This document shows, piece after piece, positions 50,690 through 60,012 of a stretch of 64,000 bases of DNA (position 1 is the first letter of the stretch; every line of letters starts with the position of its first letter). The notes under the pieces were generated by a model. It saw only the letters and a list, made by a program, of their open reading frames with translations, had not been told where the DNA came from and ran no database searches. The stretch is from Clostridium guangxiense (lineage in GTDB: Bacteria > Bacillota > Clostridia > Clostridiales > Clostridiaceae): NCBI RefSeq assembly GCF_021043395.1, contig NZ_JAJNKE010000002.1:120056-184055 (forward strand), read 5' to 3'. A program made the translations under genes and the position numbers.

Positions 50690-53437
50690 TTAATCATTAA
50701 ATACGATATCACAAATTAGACGAATTTCCAAATCTGAAATTTTTATAGTATACTCCTTTTCAATTTCGTTAAAGGAAAAGTGAATAATCTCCATTTTTCT
50801 TTTTTGTTTTTGCATGAATTCTTTAATATCTTCTTGCATGTCAACTTCTTCTTTTCGGAGTATTCTTTCAACCATGCAGGAGCAATGAATGTACAATAAA
50901 AATCGTTTATTATTAGATAATTTTATATCGAACTTTTCTTCCATTTTATCAACAGCATCTTGTACGAAAGTTAGTACCTTATTTACATCTAATATTGTGA
51001 GCTTTCCAATAATTCTTTTTAGTGAAAATTTAAATACTAAATCCTTTTTCAATTGTGTTTCGTTAATTTTAAAATTACAATTTAATATGTTAATAAAATC
51101 CTCAATATCTTCCCCGCTGATTAGATGGTCTAAACCAATGTAAGGAACCCCTTCAATTTTTGGATCAGCAGTTCCTATGATAGCTAGTACTTCATAGATT
51201 TGAAAAGGCAGCTCTTTTTGCTTATTCTGTTTCAATCTACGATAATCATAAGGTACAATAGAGACTAAAGGACTCGAATGATTTAAACTATTATGAAGTA
51301 TTTCTTGAATTTGAATTGCACTCCCCATGCCAGTATAACAGCATGTCAAAATTGCTTTTTTCTTTTTTTCTGCTGGATAAACTAGTTGTTTGTTAATTTT
51401 AATGCCCTTCAAAAATTGCTCACTAATTTCGCCTATATTTTTTTTCTGCAGAAGTAAACTGCCAATTTCTAAGACTAAAGGAGTGGAAACAAAATCTATC
51501 AATAATAAAGGTCCTTTAAGCTTGTTTTTTAAACGAACATTTAGTTCAGATAGGGAGCCCATATCTACTAATAAAATTAGTCCTTTTTCTATGTTGTTAT
51601 TATCAATGAAATCCAATATTTTACTTTCAATATTATCAATTGTAGTATCAATTGGCATATCAATAGCTTGAAAAAAGTTTTTCTTTAACATTCTATTTGC
51701 TACATTTGCTATACTACTTGCTGTCGAGTAGCCATGAGCTAGAATAATGCTTTTGATTTCATTTTTTACATCCTGTATATTCATGCCGTTTAAATAGAAA
51801 GAAATTAAAATTAAATCTTCATCTAAAATCGGGAAATCTAATCTATCGCTTAAGTGTGACAGCATACGTTTAGCTAGCCATAAACTATTTCCCATATGCA
51901 TATCAATAAAATTAATGAGTTTTGGACGAATACTATACCATTCTGAATGGTTGATTAAAATTTCACGTTCTTCTTTAAAATAAAGCAAATGTGCTATTGA
52001 TATAATTTTATTTCCATCTTGCTCAAAACCGTAGTTTTCTTCCATATATTTAAAGGTTGATCTGATATTAAAAGTTAGTATTGAAAATAAAGATTCATTG
52101 TTATTTACTTGTGAATTAAATACTAGATCATCTAATAACAAGTTAACATTATTCATCATATCATTAATGTAATATTCGCTTGTGATTCCACCTGATTCAA
52201 GACGCTTAAATCCATCTATAAATTGAAAATAGGTTGATTTAAGATTTACCTGTTCTTTGTTATTAGCTGCTAATAATTCTGGTTTTGTAAAATCATAGGT
52301 TCTGTCCTGATATCTATTAGAAATTTGATGATATAAGCTTTCTTTTAACTGATCTACACTGCCGGTTGGCAGATCAGAAATACGGACTTTAATTATTTTT
52401 TGATTTTTTATCTTTGCATAACTGCTTCCACAACTGTATTTAATAATATTTTTAATTTTCCCAACATTACCTTCGAAATTATTAAAAAGTAAAAATGAAA
52501 TTACTTGTTTAGAAACCTGAATGATACGTTGCATAATTTTACTTTCTTGTAAAAAAAAGTTATCAATTAAATGGATCTTTTCATGTTTAGGTCTTTCTGA
52601 AAAGCTTGGAATATTGATAATAACAGGTAATCTACGAATAAAAGTAGGTAAAAAAGCTGATTGAATAGATTCAGTAGTAGCAAAAATCAATCGTACTTTA
52701 GCTCTTTTTTTAATGCTGTTATCGCCGATAGGAGAATATTCTCCTGAATCCATAAAAGTAAAAAGCTTTTCTTGTCCTTCTTCCGTTAAACGGTGTACTT
52801 CGTCAAGAAATAAAATTCCACCGTCAGCATTTTCTATCAAACCTTTTTTGTCTTTATCTGCTCCGGTAAAAGCGCCCTTAGTATAACCAAATAATAAACT
52901 AGACAATAGTTCCGGGTTATGGTAGTATTGTGCACAATTTAAAGAAATAAACGCAGAGTTCTTATTAATAATTTTTTGTTCTAAGCAGTAGTTATAGATG
53001 CACTTTGCAAGATATGTTTTACCTGAACCACTAGGACCTAAAAGCATTATAGGAAGACCATTACCAGGATAAAGTGCTGCTGTTTTTATTTGCTCGATTT
53101 GCTCTTTTAGACTTCCTTTAGAGCCAATTACATTGCTCAAGACATCTCTTTTTTGTGTTTTAGGATCTTCTCCTAATAAATCTTCCAGAGTATTATATTC
53201 ATTATGAATTGGTGGAAAATATAAATTTGAAAATATAGCTTTGTCCAAGAATATTACTGGATATTCTTTAATCTTGATAATTGTGCCTTGTTTTACCTCT
53301 TTATTAAGATAACTACTAACAGTACTTCTATTTAAACGTACGTTTTCAGCGATTGAATTAGCAGAAAAATTTTTAATATCTTTTTTATTGAATTCTTTGG
53401 TTAGTTCTTTTAAATAATTAGATATATTTACTCCCAT
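50690..53437 (-). CDS. LevR-type sigma-54 activator with PTS regulation domains
   Basis: A 915-residue regulator. An N-terminal helix-turn-helix (~residues 25-55) precedes a sigma-54 AAA+ domain: Walker A GPSGSGKT (134-141), the sigma-54 contact loop GAFTGA (188-193) and Walker B GGILFLDEVHR (~206-216). Next come a PRD-like domain (LAKRMLSHLSDRLDFPI), a mannose-type EIIA-like domain with its His in ILAHGYSTASS (~568), an EIIB-like segment, and a C-terminal PRD (EKFDIKLSNNKRFLLYIHCS). ATG 53437 follows AAGGAGGT. It should activate the sigma-54 promoter of the neighbouring PTS genes, with phosphorylation by the PTS setting activity. Confidence 0.93.
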   Translation of the reverse strand: MGVNISNYLKELTKEFNKKDIKNFSANSIAENVRLNRSTVSSYLNKEVKQGTIIKIKEYPVIFLDKAIFSNLYFPPIHNEYNTLEDLLGEDPKTQKRDVLSNVIGSKGSLKEQIEQIKTAALYPGNGLPIMLLGPSGSGKTYLAKCIYNYCLEQKIINKNSAFISLNCAQYYHNPELLSSLLFGYTKGAFTGADKDKKGLIENADGGILFLDEVHRLTEEGQEKLFTFMDSGEYSPIGDNSIKKRAKVRLIFATTESIQSAFLPTFIRRLPVIINIPSFSERPKHEKIHLIDNFFLQESKIMQRIIQVSKQVISFLLFNNFEGNVGKIKNIIKYSCGSSYAKIKNQKIIKVRISDLPTGSVDQLKESLYHQISNRYQDRTYDFTKPELLAANNKEQVNLKSTYFQFIDGFKRLESGGITSEYYINDMMNNVNLLLDDLVFNSQVNNNESLFSILTFNIRSTFKYMEENYGFEQDGNKIISIAHLLYFKEEREILINHSEWYSIRPKLINFIDMHMGNSLWLAKRMLSHLSDRLDFPILDEDLILISFYLNGMNIQDVKNEIKSIILAHGYSTASSIANVANRMLKKNFFQAIDMPIDTTIDNIESKILDFIDNNNIEKGLILLVDMGSLSELNVRLKNKLKGPLLLIDFVSTPLVLEIGSLLLQKKNIGEISEQFLKGIKINKQLVYPAEKKKKAILTCCYTGMGSAIQIQEILHNSLNHSSPLVSIVPYDYRRLKQNKQKELPFQIYEVLAIIGTADPKIEGVPYIGLDHLISGEDIEDFINILNCNFKINETQLKKDLVFKFSLKRIIGKLTILDVNKVLTFVQDAVDKMEEKFDIKLSNNKRFLLYIHCSCMVERILRKEEVDMQEDIKEFMQKQKRKMEIIHFSFNEIEKEYTIKISDLEIRLICDIVFND

Positions 53438-53500
53438 AAATAAACACACCTCCTTATAATAAAAAGTTATCTTCTGTTTAGTGGTTATTGAATAATATAT

Positions 53501-53506
53501 ATTATA
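53501..53506 (-). promoter_or_regulatory. Possible -10 of the activator gene
   Basis: TATAAT on the - strand ~60 bp upstream of the activator start, after the PTS-operon terminator. No convincing -35 hexamer at the right spacing. It suggests separate, constitutive expression of the activator. Confidence 0.35.
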
Positions 53507-53556
53507 ACAGATGACAATTTTTGTTATAATTTACTAAATATGAAAGTCACCGTTTA

Positions 53557-53597
53557 TTAAAAAACAAAGAAACCGAACAATATCGATTTCCTTGTTT
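53557..53597 (-). terminator. Terminator of the PTS/deglycase operon
   Basis: On the - strand AAACAAGGAAATCG (53597-53584) pairs with CGGTTTCTTTGTTT (53575-53562) with two G-T pairs, followed by Ts. It separates the PTS operon from the activator gene. Confidence 0.78.
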
Positions 53598-53614
53598 TCC
53601 ATAATGGTTTTATT

Positions 53615-54583
53615 TTAATATTGTAATTTCCACATATATCTTCTCTTTGTTAATGGATGTTGACGTGAATATGAAAGTTCTTCAGCATATACACGGAATA
53701 CTGCTGTAATTAACATTGGATTAAAATAATCTATAACAGTTTTTGGAATTGCTGAAGACAAACCGTAATCTAAAGCATCTACTACTGATACTTTTGCTTT
53801 AAAACGTTGTAAGAAGGTTAAAGCACGTGCATCAATTGGACGAGTGCTTCCATCGTTCATTAGTAAAATAAATGGAACATCTTTATCTACTATTTCAAAT
53901 GGTCCATGGAAGAACTCTCCTGAATGGAATGTTCCAGAATTAATCCACTGCATTTCCATCATTAGGCAAATTGAAGTGGAGTAAGCAACTTCAGTAGTAG
54001 CTCCACTGCTCATTACATAAATTTGAGGAGCATCTTTGTAAGCTTCAGCAAATTTTTTTGCATCTGCTATAGCTGATTCTGCAGAAGTTTGTGCTAAATC
54101 GTAAATTTTACTAAAAGCAGCTTGCATGTCTTCATAATATTTATAACCTTCAAATTGTTCAAGAATTTCTACTGATAATTCAAGAGCATAGCCCATTTTT
54201 TCAAGTTTAGCTGCATAATTCTCACTGAAGCGATGGCAGATAACATAATTAGAATTTTTAGTGAGAGGAGAATTAGCTGAGTGTGTTAAGCAAATTACAT
54301 GAGCACCAAGTTCTTTAGCTTTACCAGCAGCTTTTACAGTTTCAGGAGTTGTACCACCTAGAGAAGCTGCAATTACAATAGCTGTTTCGTTTACTGATGA
54401 TGGTGTTGCATAATTAAACTCATTTGCTGTATAGTGACTAACACGTATATTTTTTGCATTGCTATCTAAAAAATATTTTGCTGGGTATAATTCTGCTTTT
54501 GAAGCACCACAGCCTACAAAAATAACACTTTTAATTTCCTTTTGGTTTTCTTTAATTTCTTTAATGATTTGTTTTGAAGTCAT
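53615..54583 (-). CDS. SIS-domain sugar-amine phosphate deglycase (FrlB/GfrF-like)
   Basis: A 322-residue protein with two sugar-isomerase (SIS) domains: VIFVGCGASKAELYPAKYFL and IAASLGGTTPET in the first, IYVMSSGATTEVAYST and the active-site-like FHSGEFFHGPFEIVD in the second. It belongs with fructoselysine-6-phosphate/glucoselysine-6-phosphate deglycases rather than GlmS (no glutaminase domain). The enzyme would cleave a phosphorylated Amadori compound taken up by the PTS into a hexose 6-phosphate and an amine. It is the last gene of the sigma-54-driven operon. The exact amine is unknown; a 6-phospho-fructose-amino acid or an aminosugar phosphate is possible. Confidence 0.82.
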   Translation of the reverse strand: MTSKQIIKEIKENQKEIKSVIFVGCGASKAELYPAKYFLDSNAKNIRVSHYTANEFNYATPSSVNETAIVIAASLGGTTPETVKAAGKAKELGAHVICLTHSANSPLTKNSNYVICHRFSENYAAKLEKMGYALELSVEILEQFEGYKYYEDMQAAFSKIYDLAQTSAESAIADAKKFAEAYKDAPQIYVMSSGATTEVAYSTSICLMMEMQWINSGTFHSGEFFHGPFEIVDKDVPFILLMNDGSTRPIDARALTFLQRFKAKVSVVDALDYGLSSAIPKTVIDYFNPMLITAVFRVYAEELSYSRQHPLTKRRYMWKLQY

Positions 54584-54643
54584 TATTAATACCTCCTAAT
54601 ATTTTTTATATATAATATATTCTTAAGGAATATTAGCTTAAGC

Positions 54644-55477
54644 TTATTTAAAAATTCCAAGTGCACTTAGGATAATTCCACCTGCAATACAAATAACAAG
54701 CATCCATCCTGTTGAAACTTTCTTTTTTAAAAGCCAATACATAAAGAAAGTTAATCCTAATGGAATAATTTGTGGAGCAATGCTGTCTAATACAGTTTGT
54801 AAAACAAATTTACTGCCATATTTAATTGGTGTTGTTATTCCAATCATACTAGCCATCATTGATCCTATAACCATTAAACCTACAACAGAACACATGTACA
54901 TCACCTTATCCATAAGGCCTTCATTATAAAGTTTTGTTAAATATTTATTTCCCATTAAGTAACCAATTTTACCGCCATAATAAGTAACAATGTACGATGG
55001 AATAATGGAAATGAGCATTGCTAAAATAGGACCTAAAATACTTCCTTGCTTTGCTAGATTAATACCTAAACCAAAGGCTAATATACGAATAGTTCCCTGA
55101 AAAAAAGAATCGCCAATTCCAGACAGAGGTCCCATAAGTGAAGTCTTTATTGCACTAATTGATTCAGGATTAAAGTTTTCCCTATCTTCATAATATTGCT
55201 CTTCCATTGAAGCAGATAAGCCTAAAACAAATGAGCTTGTCTGAGGAGTGCAATTATAGAATGACATATGACGTTTATAAGCTTCTTTTTTCAATTCATC
55301 ATCCTTTGGATCCTTATAAATATTGTCCAATATAGGAGCAATTCCATATAGAAAACCCATATTCATTTGCCTTTCATAGTTCCAAGAATCTTGAATTGCC
55401 CATGAACGCCATAAAAATTTTCTGTATTTCCACTTATTTGGATCTTTTTGTTTTGCTAGTTCTGTTTTATTACTCAT
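54644..55477 (-). CDS. PTS mannose-family IID component
   Basis: A 277-residue membrane component of a mannose-family phosphotransferase permease. The N-terminal WRSWAIQDSWNYERQMNMGF and the EAYKRHMSFYNCTPQTSSFVLG segments are typical of IID, and SLMGPLSGIGDSFFQGTIR is its most conserved stretch. About four hydrophobic regions form the C-terminal half. With IIC it makes the sugar channel. It starts 20 bp after IIC. Confidence 0.93.
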   Translation of the reverse strand: MSNKTELAKQKDPNKWKYRKFLWRSWAIQDSWNYERQMNMGFLYGIAPILDNIYKDPKDDELKKEAYKRHMSFYNCTPQTSSFVLGLSASMEEQYYEDRENFNPESISAIKTSLMGPLSGIGDSFFQGTIRILAFGLGINLAKQGSILGPILAMLISIIPSYIVTYYGGKIGYLMGNKYLTKLYNEGLMDKVMYMCSVVGLMVIGSMMASMIGITTPIKYGSKFVLQTVLDSIAPQIIPLGLTFFMYWLLKKKVSTGWMLVICIAGGIILSALGIFK

Positions 55478-55496
55478 TACAATTCCCCCCTTATCA

Positions 55497-56258
55497 TCAA
55501 AGATCTAATGAGTCCTTAACGTTTTTATTATTGTTGAATTTAAGTTCGGCTAAAACAAAAGCAACTACACAAGCAAAAATTGCAACACCAGTTACACTTA
55601 ATTTTGAATATGCTGTAATAAAGAAACCTGTAAGTAAAAATGGCAGCATTTTTTTAGAGAGCATAGTAGTAAGTAACAAAGCAAAACCATAGGCAGGTAA
55701 AATTTCACTTGCTAAAGTTAAACCATTTGTCAGCCATGAAGGAATAGAGGTTACAATGTTTTTAACTAAATCTGTGCCAAAATAAGTTGCTAAGAAAATA
55801 GGTACAAAGTACATTAATGAATATAAGATTGTTCCCCATACAATGTGTATATTGCATGCTTTTCTATACTCACTTTTTTCAATAAGCGAATCAGCTGTAT
55901 GCGTTAAATTGGAAAGAATAGTTCTTAGTAATATTCCAATTAATTGTCCCAACACTGAAATTGGAACTGCAATAGTTAAAGCCGCTTGTGGATTTGCTTT
56001 TGATAAAATTGCAAATGCAGTAGCAATGATAGATGCCATGTTCATGTCTGGAGGTGCTGCAGCACCTATATTTACAAGACCAAGTGAGATTAATTCAAGA
56101 GAAGCTCCAACCATTAATCCTTTTTGAAGATCCCCTAGTACAATTCCTACTAACGTACTAACTATTAGTGGTCGCTCTAAGTTTGATCTACCCAAGAGTC
56201 TAGAATCTAGAATGCATATTATACCAATGATGCCTAATAAAATTGATTTAATTAACAT
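55497..56258 (-). CDS. PTS mannose-family IIC component
   Basis: A 253-residue membrane component with about eight hydrophobic segments. RPLIVSTLVGIVLGDLQKGLMVGASLELISLG is the highly conserved IIC start, including the GASLELI motif that contributes to sugar recognition, followed by GAAAPPDMNMASI. It lies between IIB and IID genes in the same operon. Confidence 0.94.
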   Translation of the reverse strand: MLIKSILLGIIGIICILDSRLLGRSNLERPLIVSTLVGIVLGDLQKGLMVGASLELISLGLVNIGAAAPPDMNMASIIATAFAILSKANPQAALTIAVPISVLGQLIGILLRTILSNLTHTADSLIEKSEYRKACNIHIVWGTILYSLMYFVPIFLATYFGTDLVKNIVTSIPSWLTNGLTLASEILPAYGFALLLTTMLSKKMLPFLLTGFFITAYSKLSVTGVAIFACVVAFVLAELKFNNNKNVKDSLDL

Positions 56259-56284
56259 CTTATTTACCCCCTTTTATTTAGTTT

Positions 56285-56755
56285 TTATATTTTAGATGTT
56301 AAATCTTCATTTTTGGAAGTAGGTACTTGCTGCATATACAAATTTATTCCCATTTGTTTTAGTTGCCTTGAATCTTCCAGTTCATCATCATTTAAGAAAA
56401 TAGCATTGCTGTACTTTTTAGAATTTCCTTTGTTGGCAATTCCACCATAATTGATTTCAGTAATTTTGGAATAACCCTTGCAAAAATTCAAGGTATCTTT
56501 AGTTCCTCCAAAAACAAGCATAATATTTTCGCTTAATTGTTCTACTTTTTCAATTTTAGATAGTAATTGTTCTACTGAAAAAATGTTTAATGTTACTCCA
56601 ACAGGTTTTGATAAGTTCAATGATATTTTTTTAAATTCATCCTTAGCAGTTGCGTCATCTACAACAATAATTCTTGAAATACCTAAACTCTTTGTCCATG
56701 AAAAAACTACTTGTCCATGTAATAAACGATGATCAATTCTAACTAATTTAATCAT
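56285..56755 (-). CDS. PTS mannose-family IIB component
   Basis: A 156-residue cytoplasmic phosphocarrier. The phosphorylated His is in VRIDHRLLHGQVVFSWTK, next to the start, and FGGTKDTLNF and EINYGGIANK follow as in IIB(Man). The start is ATG 56755 after GGAGGT. A 17-codon N-terminal extension in frame would lack a ribosome binding site and displace the motif. The IIA stop codon overlaps this ribosome binding site, so the two genes are tightly coupled. Confidence 0.94.
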   Translation of the reverse strand: MIKLVRIDHRLLHGQVVFSWTKSLGISRIIVVDDATAKDEFKKISLNLSKPVGVTLNIFSVEQLLSKIEKVEQLSENIMLVFGGTKDTLNFCKGYSKITEINYGGIANKGNSKKYSNAIFLNDDELEDSRQLKQMGINLYMQQVPTSKNEDLTSKI

Positions 56756-56759
56756 AAAT

Positions 56760-57173
56760 TTACCTCCTTGTTTGTTTATATTGTTTAAGCAATTGATTGC
56801 AATCAATTATGCTTTGCTTACTTTCATAAATAATTTGTTTTAAAGATTCTTCAGAAATTTCATCGGTTTGTGTAGTGAGAGAAATAACTAAAGATAAATT
56901 CATTCCTGAAAGAATATGCAGTTTAGGATAATCCTCTAATAAGGAGATCATTGCTGTGTTAACACTTCCTCCAAAAATATCTGTTAATATGAAGATATTA
57001 TTTTGATTATATTTTTCTTTAATTGTTTTTTCTACTTCACTTTTAATAGTTGTATGTTCATCTCTATAGGATGAGAAAGCCTCAATCATGGATACATCTC
57101 CGATAATCATACTTAGGGTATCTTTCATACCTTTTGCTAGACCACCATGGCTGGCTAAAATAATATATGTCAT
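56760..57173 (-). CDS. PTS mannose-family IIA component
   Basis: A 137-residue phosphocarrier taking phosphate from HPr at His9 (ILASHGGLAKGM). The DIFGGSVNTA segment (residues ~68-78) is the conserved active-site loop of IIA(Man). Start ATG 57173 follows AAAGGAGG. It is the first gene of the operon, preceded by a sigma-54 promoter and an upstream dyad. The full IIA-IIB-IIC-IID set plus the deglycase gives a complete uptake and first-step pathway. Confidence 0.94.
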   Translation of the reverse strand: MTYIILASHGGLAKGMKDTLSMIIGDVSMIEAFSSYRDEHTTIKSEVEKTIKEKYNQNNIFILTDIFGGSVNTAMISLLEDYPKLHILSGMNLSLVISLTTQTDEISEESLKQIIYESKQSIIDCNQLLKQYKQTRR

Positions 57174-57209
57174 TACTTAAAACCTCCTTTGCTTTATATT
57201 ATTAAATAT

Positions 57210-57226
57210 AGCAAGAACCATGCCAA
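57210..57226 (-). promoter_or_regulatory. Sigma-54 (-12/-24) promoter of the PTS operon
   Basis: On the - strand TTGGCATGGTTCTTGCTA. The GG and GC doublets are separated by exactly 10 bases, as required for RpoN holoenzyme, and the sequence agrees closely with TGGCAC-N5-TTGCT. It lies ~37 bp upstream of the IIA start. Together with the GAFTGA-containing activator it makes sigma-54 control very likely. Confidence 0.92.
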
Positions 57227-57288
57227 AAAACAGTGGATTAAGGAAAACACTGAAACATCAAGGAATGTAGTGTAAAACAACAGAAAGG

Positions 57289-57332
57289 CAACACTTTATG
57301 ATAAAAAATATTAGGTGTTGAAAAAAGTGTTG
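57289..57332. promoter_or_regulatory. Upstream activating dyad for the LevR-type regulator
   Basis: CAACACTTT (57289-57297) and AAAGTGTTG (57324-57332) form a perfect 9-bp inverted repeat with 26 bases between, with an additional GGTGTTG half-site (57314-57320). It lies ~65-105 bp upstream of the sigma-54 promoter, a normal enhancer distance. Confidence 0.7.
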
Positions 57333-57431
57333 GTAAATTTGTAGAAAATAATATTTATCATAAAAATTTATTGTTTGAGGTATAAATGGTTAGACTATAA
57401 ATAAAATATTTGTTTTGTAAGGGGACTACAT

Positions 57432-58730
57432 ATGATTATTTTATTGAATATCATAATAGTGTTTCTACTGGTATTTATGAATGGATTTTTTGTAGCAACA
57501 GAATTCTCAATGGTTAAAGTGAGAAAATCAAGAATAGAGACACTAGTGTTTGAAGGAAATAAGAATGCAAAATATACTCTTAAAGTAATTAGTAGGCTAA
57601 ATTCATATTTATCTGCATGCCAGCTTGGAATTACCCTGGCATCTTTGGGATTAGGTTGGATAGGAGAGCCAGCTGTTGCAAGCTTGCTTATGCCTATATT
57701 CCACTTGTTTAATATCCCAGATGCTTTAGTGCATTCAATTTCTTTTGTATTGGGCTTTATAGTTATAACAGGTTTTCATATTGTACTTGGTGAACTTGCA
57801 CCTAAATCCTTGGCAATATTAGGTACAGAAAAAATAGCGATGTACACAGCACTGCCGCTTATTACCTTTTATAAAGTAACTTATCCTATAATGTGGCTTT
57901 TTAACCATAGTACAAATTTAGTTTTAAAGTTATTTGGGCTTACTCAAGTAGAGGAGCATGAGGAAGCTCATACAGACGAGGAAATAAAGCTGCTTGTTGA
58001 GGAAAGTTATAAGCATGGATTAATAGATCAAACCGAACTTACTTTTGTGGATAATATATTTGATTTTTCAGAGAAAACAGCAAAGGAAATAATGATACCG
58101 CGTACCGATATGGAATGTATATTTATTGAAGATTCCTTTGATGAAATAATAGAAACTACTTTAAAATCTCAACTTACAAGGTATCCAGTATGTAAAGAAA
58201 GCAAGGATAACATAATTGGTTTCATACATATTAAAGATTTATATAGGCAAAAAATTGAGGGGAATAATAAAGGTATTAAGGATATTATTCGTGAAATTAA
58301 ATTTGTTCCAGAATCTATTTCAATAAGCGAACTTTTTAAGGATTTTCAAAAAGAAAAAATGCAAATGGCAATAATAATTGATGAGTATGGTGGAACCTCA
58401 GGCTTAGTTACAGCAGAGGATATATTAGAGGAGATTGTTGGAGAGATTCAAGATGAATTTGATGAAGAAGAAGGAGAAGAGATAAATAAAACAGAGGATG
58501 GTAATTATATTGTTGATGGAAAAGTTATTATTGAGGATATAAATGAGCTTCTTAAAATCAATATTGAAGAGGAAAATATTGATACTATAGGTGGATGGGT
58601 TTATTCAAAATTAGATTCGTATCCCCAAGTTAATGATAAGGTTAGCTATGAAGGACATGAATTTATAATACTTAAATGCAATAGAAAACGAATTAGTAAA
58701 ATATTAATTAATAATACTTCAGAAGATTAA
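57432..58730 (+). CDS. CNNM/CorC-HlyC-type membrane protein with CBS domains
   Basis: A 432-residue protein. The N-terminal DUF21/CNNM membrane domain (~residues 1-190, about four helices; FFVATEFSMVKVRKSRIE is typical) precedes a CBS-domain pair (~200-330, IMIPRTDMECI and IIDEYGGTSGLVTAEDILEEIVGEI) and a C-terminal CorC_HlyC domain (~345-430, DGNYIVDGKVIIEDINELL). Such proteins are linked to Mg/Co efflux or regulation, and the haemolysin label is historical. It faces away from the PTS operon and is monocistronic. A palindromic element follows. Confidence 0.92.
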   Translation: MIILLNIIIVFLLVFMNGFFVATEFSMVKVRKSRIETLVFEGNKNAKYTLKVISRLNSYLSACQLGITLASLGLGWIGEPAVASLLMPIFHLFNIPDALVHSISFVLGFIVITGFHIVLGELAPKSLAILGTEKIAMYTALPLITFYKVTYPIMWLFNHSTNLVLKLFGLTQVEEHEEAHTDEEIKLLVEESYKHGLIDQTELTFVDNIFDFSEKTAKEIMIPRTDMECIFIEDSFDEIIETTLKSQLTRYPVCKESKDNIIGFIHIKDLYRQKIEGNNKGIKDIIREIKFVPESISISELFKDFQKEKMQMAIIIDEYGGTSGLVTAEDILEEIVGEIQDEFDEEEGEEINKTEDGNYIVDGKVIIEDINELLKINIEEENIDTIGGWVYSKLDSYPQVNDKVSYEGHEFIILKCNRKRISKILINNTSED

Positions 58731-58780
58731 ATGTAGATAGACCACTTGGAAGGTTGAAATTGTTAATACTAAGTTCATCT

Positions 58781-59165
58781 TGATAAATTGGAATTTGTCG
58801 AGCTGAGTGAAGGGTTTTAATTGGCCCTGCTCATTAAAAAACTAACTTTTTCACTTATGTGAAAAGTGAAGGGTTTGACATAGCTTTGCTTGTCAAAGGT
58901 GAAGGTTTTTGCCACGGCAAAAGGTTAAGGAATATTTTTCTCCGTTTCTCTACGAAAAATAAATAATTTAAATACGTTAAAGATTTTCCGTAGGGAAACG
59001 GAGGAAAATCAACCTTAGCTTTTTATTGAAGATAAAAAAGTTCACCTTTTACGTGCACAGCACCGTAAAACCCTTCACCTTTCGCATAGCGAAAACCTTA
59101 GTCTTTTAACAAACGAAGTGAGTTAAAACCCTTCACTATAGTGCTCGACAAATTCCAGTTTGTCA
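58781..59165. repeat. Nested palindromic element, 385 bp
   Basis: The left end TGATAAATTGGAATTTGTCG then AGCTGAGTGAAGGGTTTTAA (58781-58820) and the right end TTAAAACCCTTCAC...GTGCTCGACAAATTCCAGTTTGTCA (59123-59165) are inverse copies with small indels. Nested inside are further pairs, such as TTTTCTCCGTTTCTCTACGA with TCCGTAGGGAAACGGAGGAA, and runs of GTGAAGG/CCTTCAC. ACTAACTTTTTCA is shared with the element at 6984. No open reading frame of interest. It could fold into a long branched RNA or be a cruciform MITE. It fills almost the whole 58731-59211 gap. Confidence 0.78.
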
Positions 59166-59211
59166 GGATAAACCTGGAATTTACTATTTTCAAGTTCCAA
59201 GTTATTTATCC

Positions 59212-60012
59212 TTAATAAGGATTAAGATAGCAACTTAAAATAACTGATAGTATATTTACTATAATGCTTATTATAAATTTAATTAGAATACCGCTAAAAA
59301 TAAAGGGCATAAATATAGCAAATACTAGCCAGTTAGCCCCAAATATTATAGCCCCAAATTTTGTTGTGCTTGAGAGTTTTGTGGATGATGTGTGAGCCCA
59401 ATTGCCTAACAATAAGTAAGTTATACCTATGCAAGTACCCATTAAAAAAGGCCAAATAAAGGCAAAGTATGGTTCATTTTGATACACTATTTTTATAATG
59501 CCTGTACAATTAATAAGATAACATCCAATTGAAAATATAATAGAAAAAATTAAAAGAGATAATATTACATTGCTTGGATTAATAAATTTATGTTTAATTC
59601 CAATATGATGATTACTTTTGGTTGTAAATTTGCCAAGTAATAATCCCATAATTACAATAGGAACGGCATCACAGACCCCAGTGACAAATTCATTTACAAA
59701 TGAGTTGCCATAAAGTAAAACGCCTATTAGCATGCCCCATAGCCATAATATTCCGATAGATATTCCATAACGTAAGCCTTTTGTAATGCTTGTTCCTACA
59801 AATTTATCTTCATACTTATAAAATATATAAGCTATACTGCCATATGCAATAACATACCATATAATGATTGTTGGAATTAAGCCTAAACTTTTTACAAGAA
59901 AGCTCCAATTTGCTGTTTTAGGAGTTGTACTATAATTTGATGCCATTATGTGAAAAATCATAGCAAGTATAATACTAATGAAAACTATAGATATGTATTT
60001 AACTTTTTTCAT
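59212..60012 (-). CDS. Integral membrane protein of unknown function
   Basis: A 266-residue protein with about seven or eight hydrophobic helices (for example FISIILAMIFHIMAS, LIPTIIIWYVIAYGSIAYIF, VILSLLIFSIIFSIGCYLI). I recognise no family motif. Its 5' end overlaps the CDP-alcohol phosphotransferase gene by 14 bp, and it is the last gene of a four-gene unit with a TetR regulator, a membrane flavodoxin-like protein and that phosphotransferase. Confidence 0.75.
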   Translation of the reverse strand: MKKVKYISIVFISIILAMIFHIMASNYSTTPKTANWSFLVKSLGLIPTIIIWYVIAYGSIAYIFYKYEDKFVGTSITKGLRYGISIGILWLWGMLIGVLLYGNSFVNEFVTGVCDAVPIVIMGLLLGKFTTKSNHHIGIKHKFINPSNVILSLLIFSIIFSIGCYLINCTGIIKIVYQNEPYFAFIWPFLMGTCIGITYLLLGNWAHTSSTKLSSTTKFGAIIFGANWLVFAIFMPFIFSGILIKFIISIIVNILSVILSCYLNPY

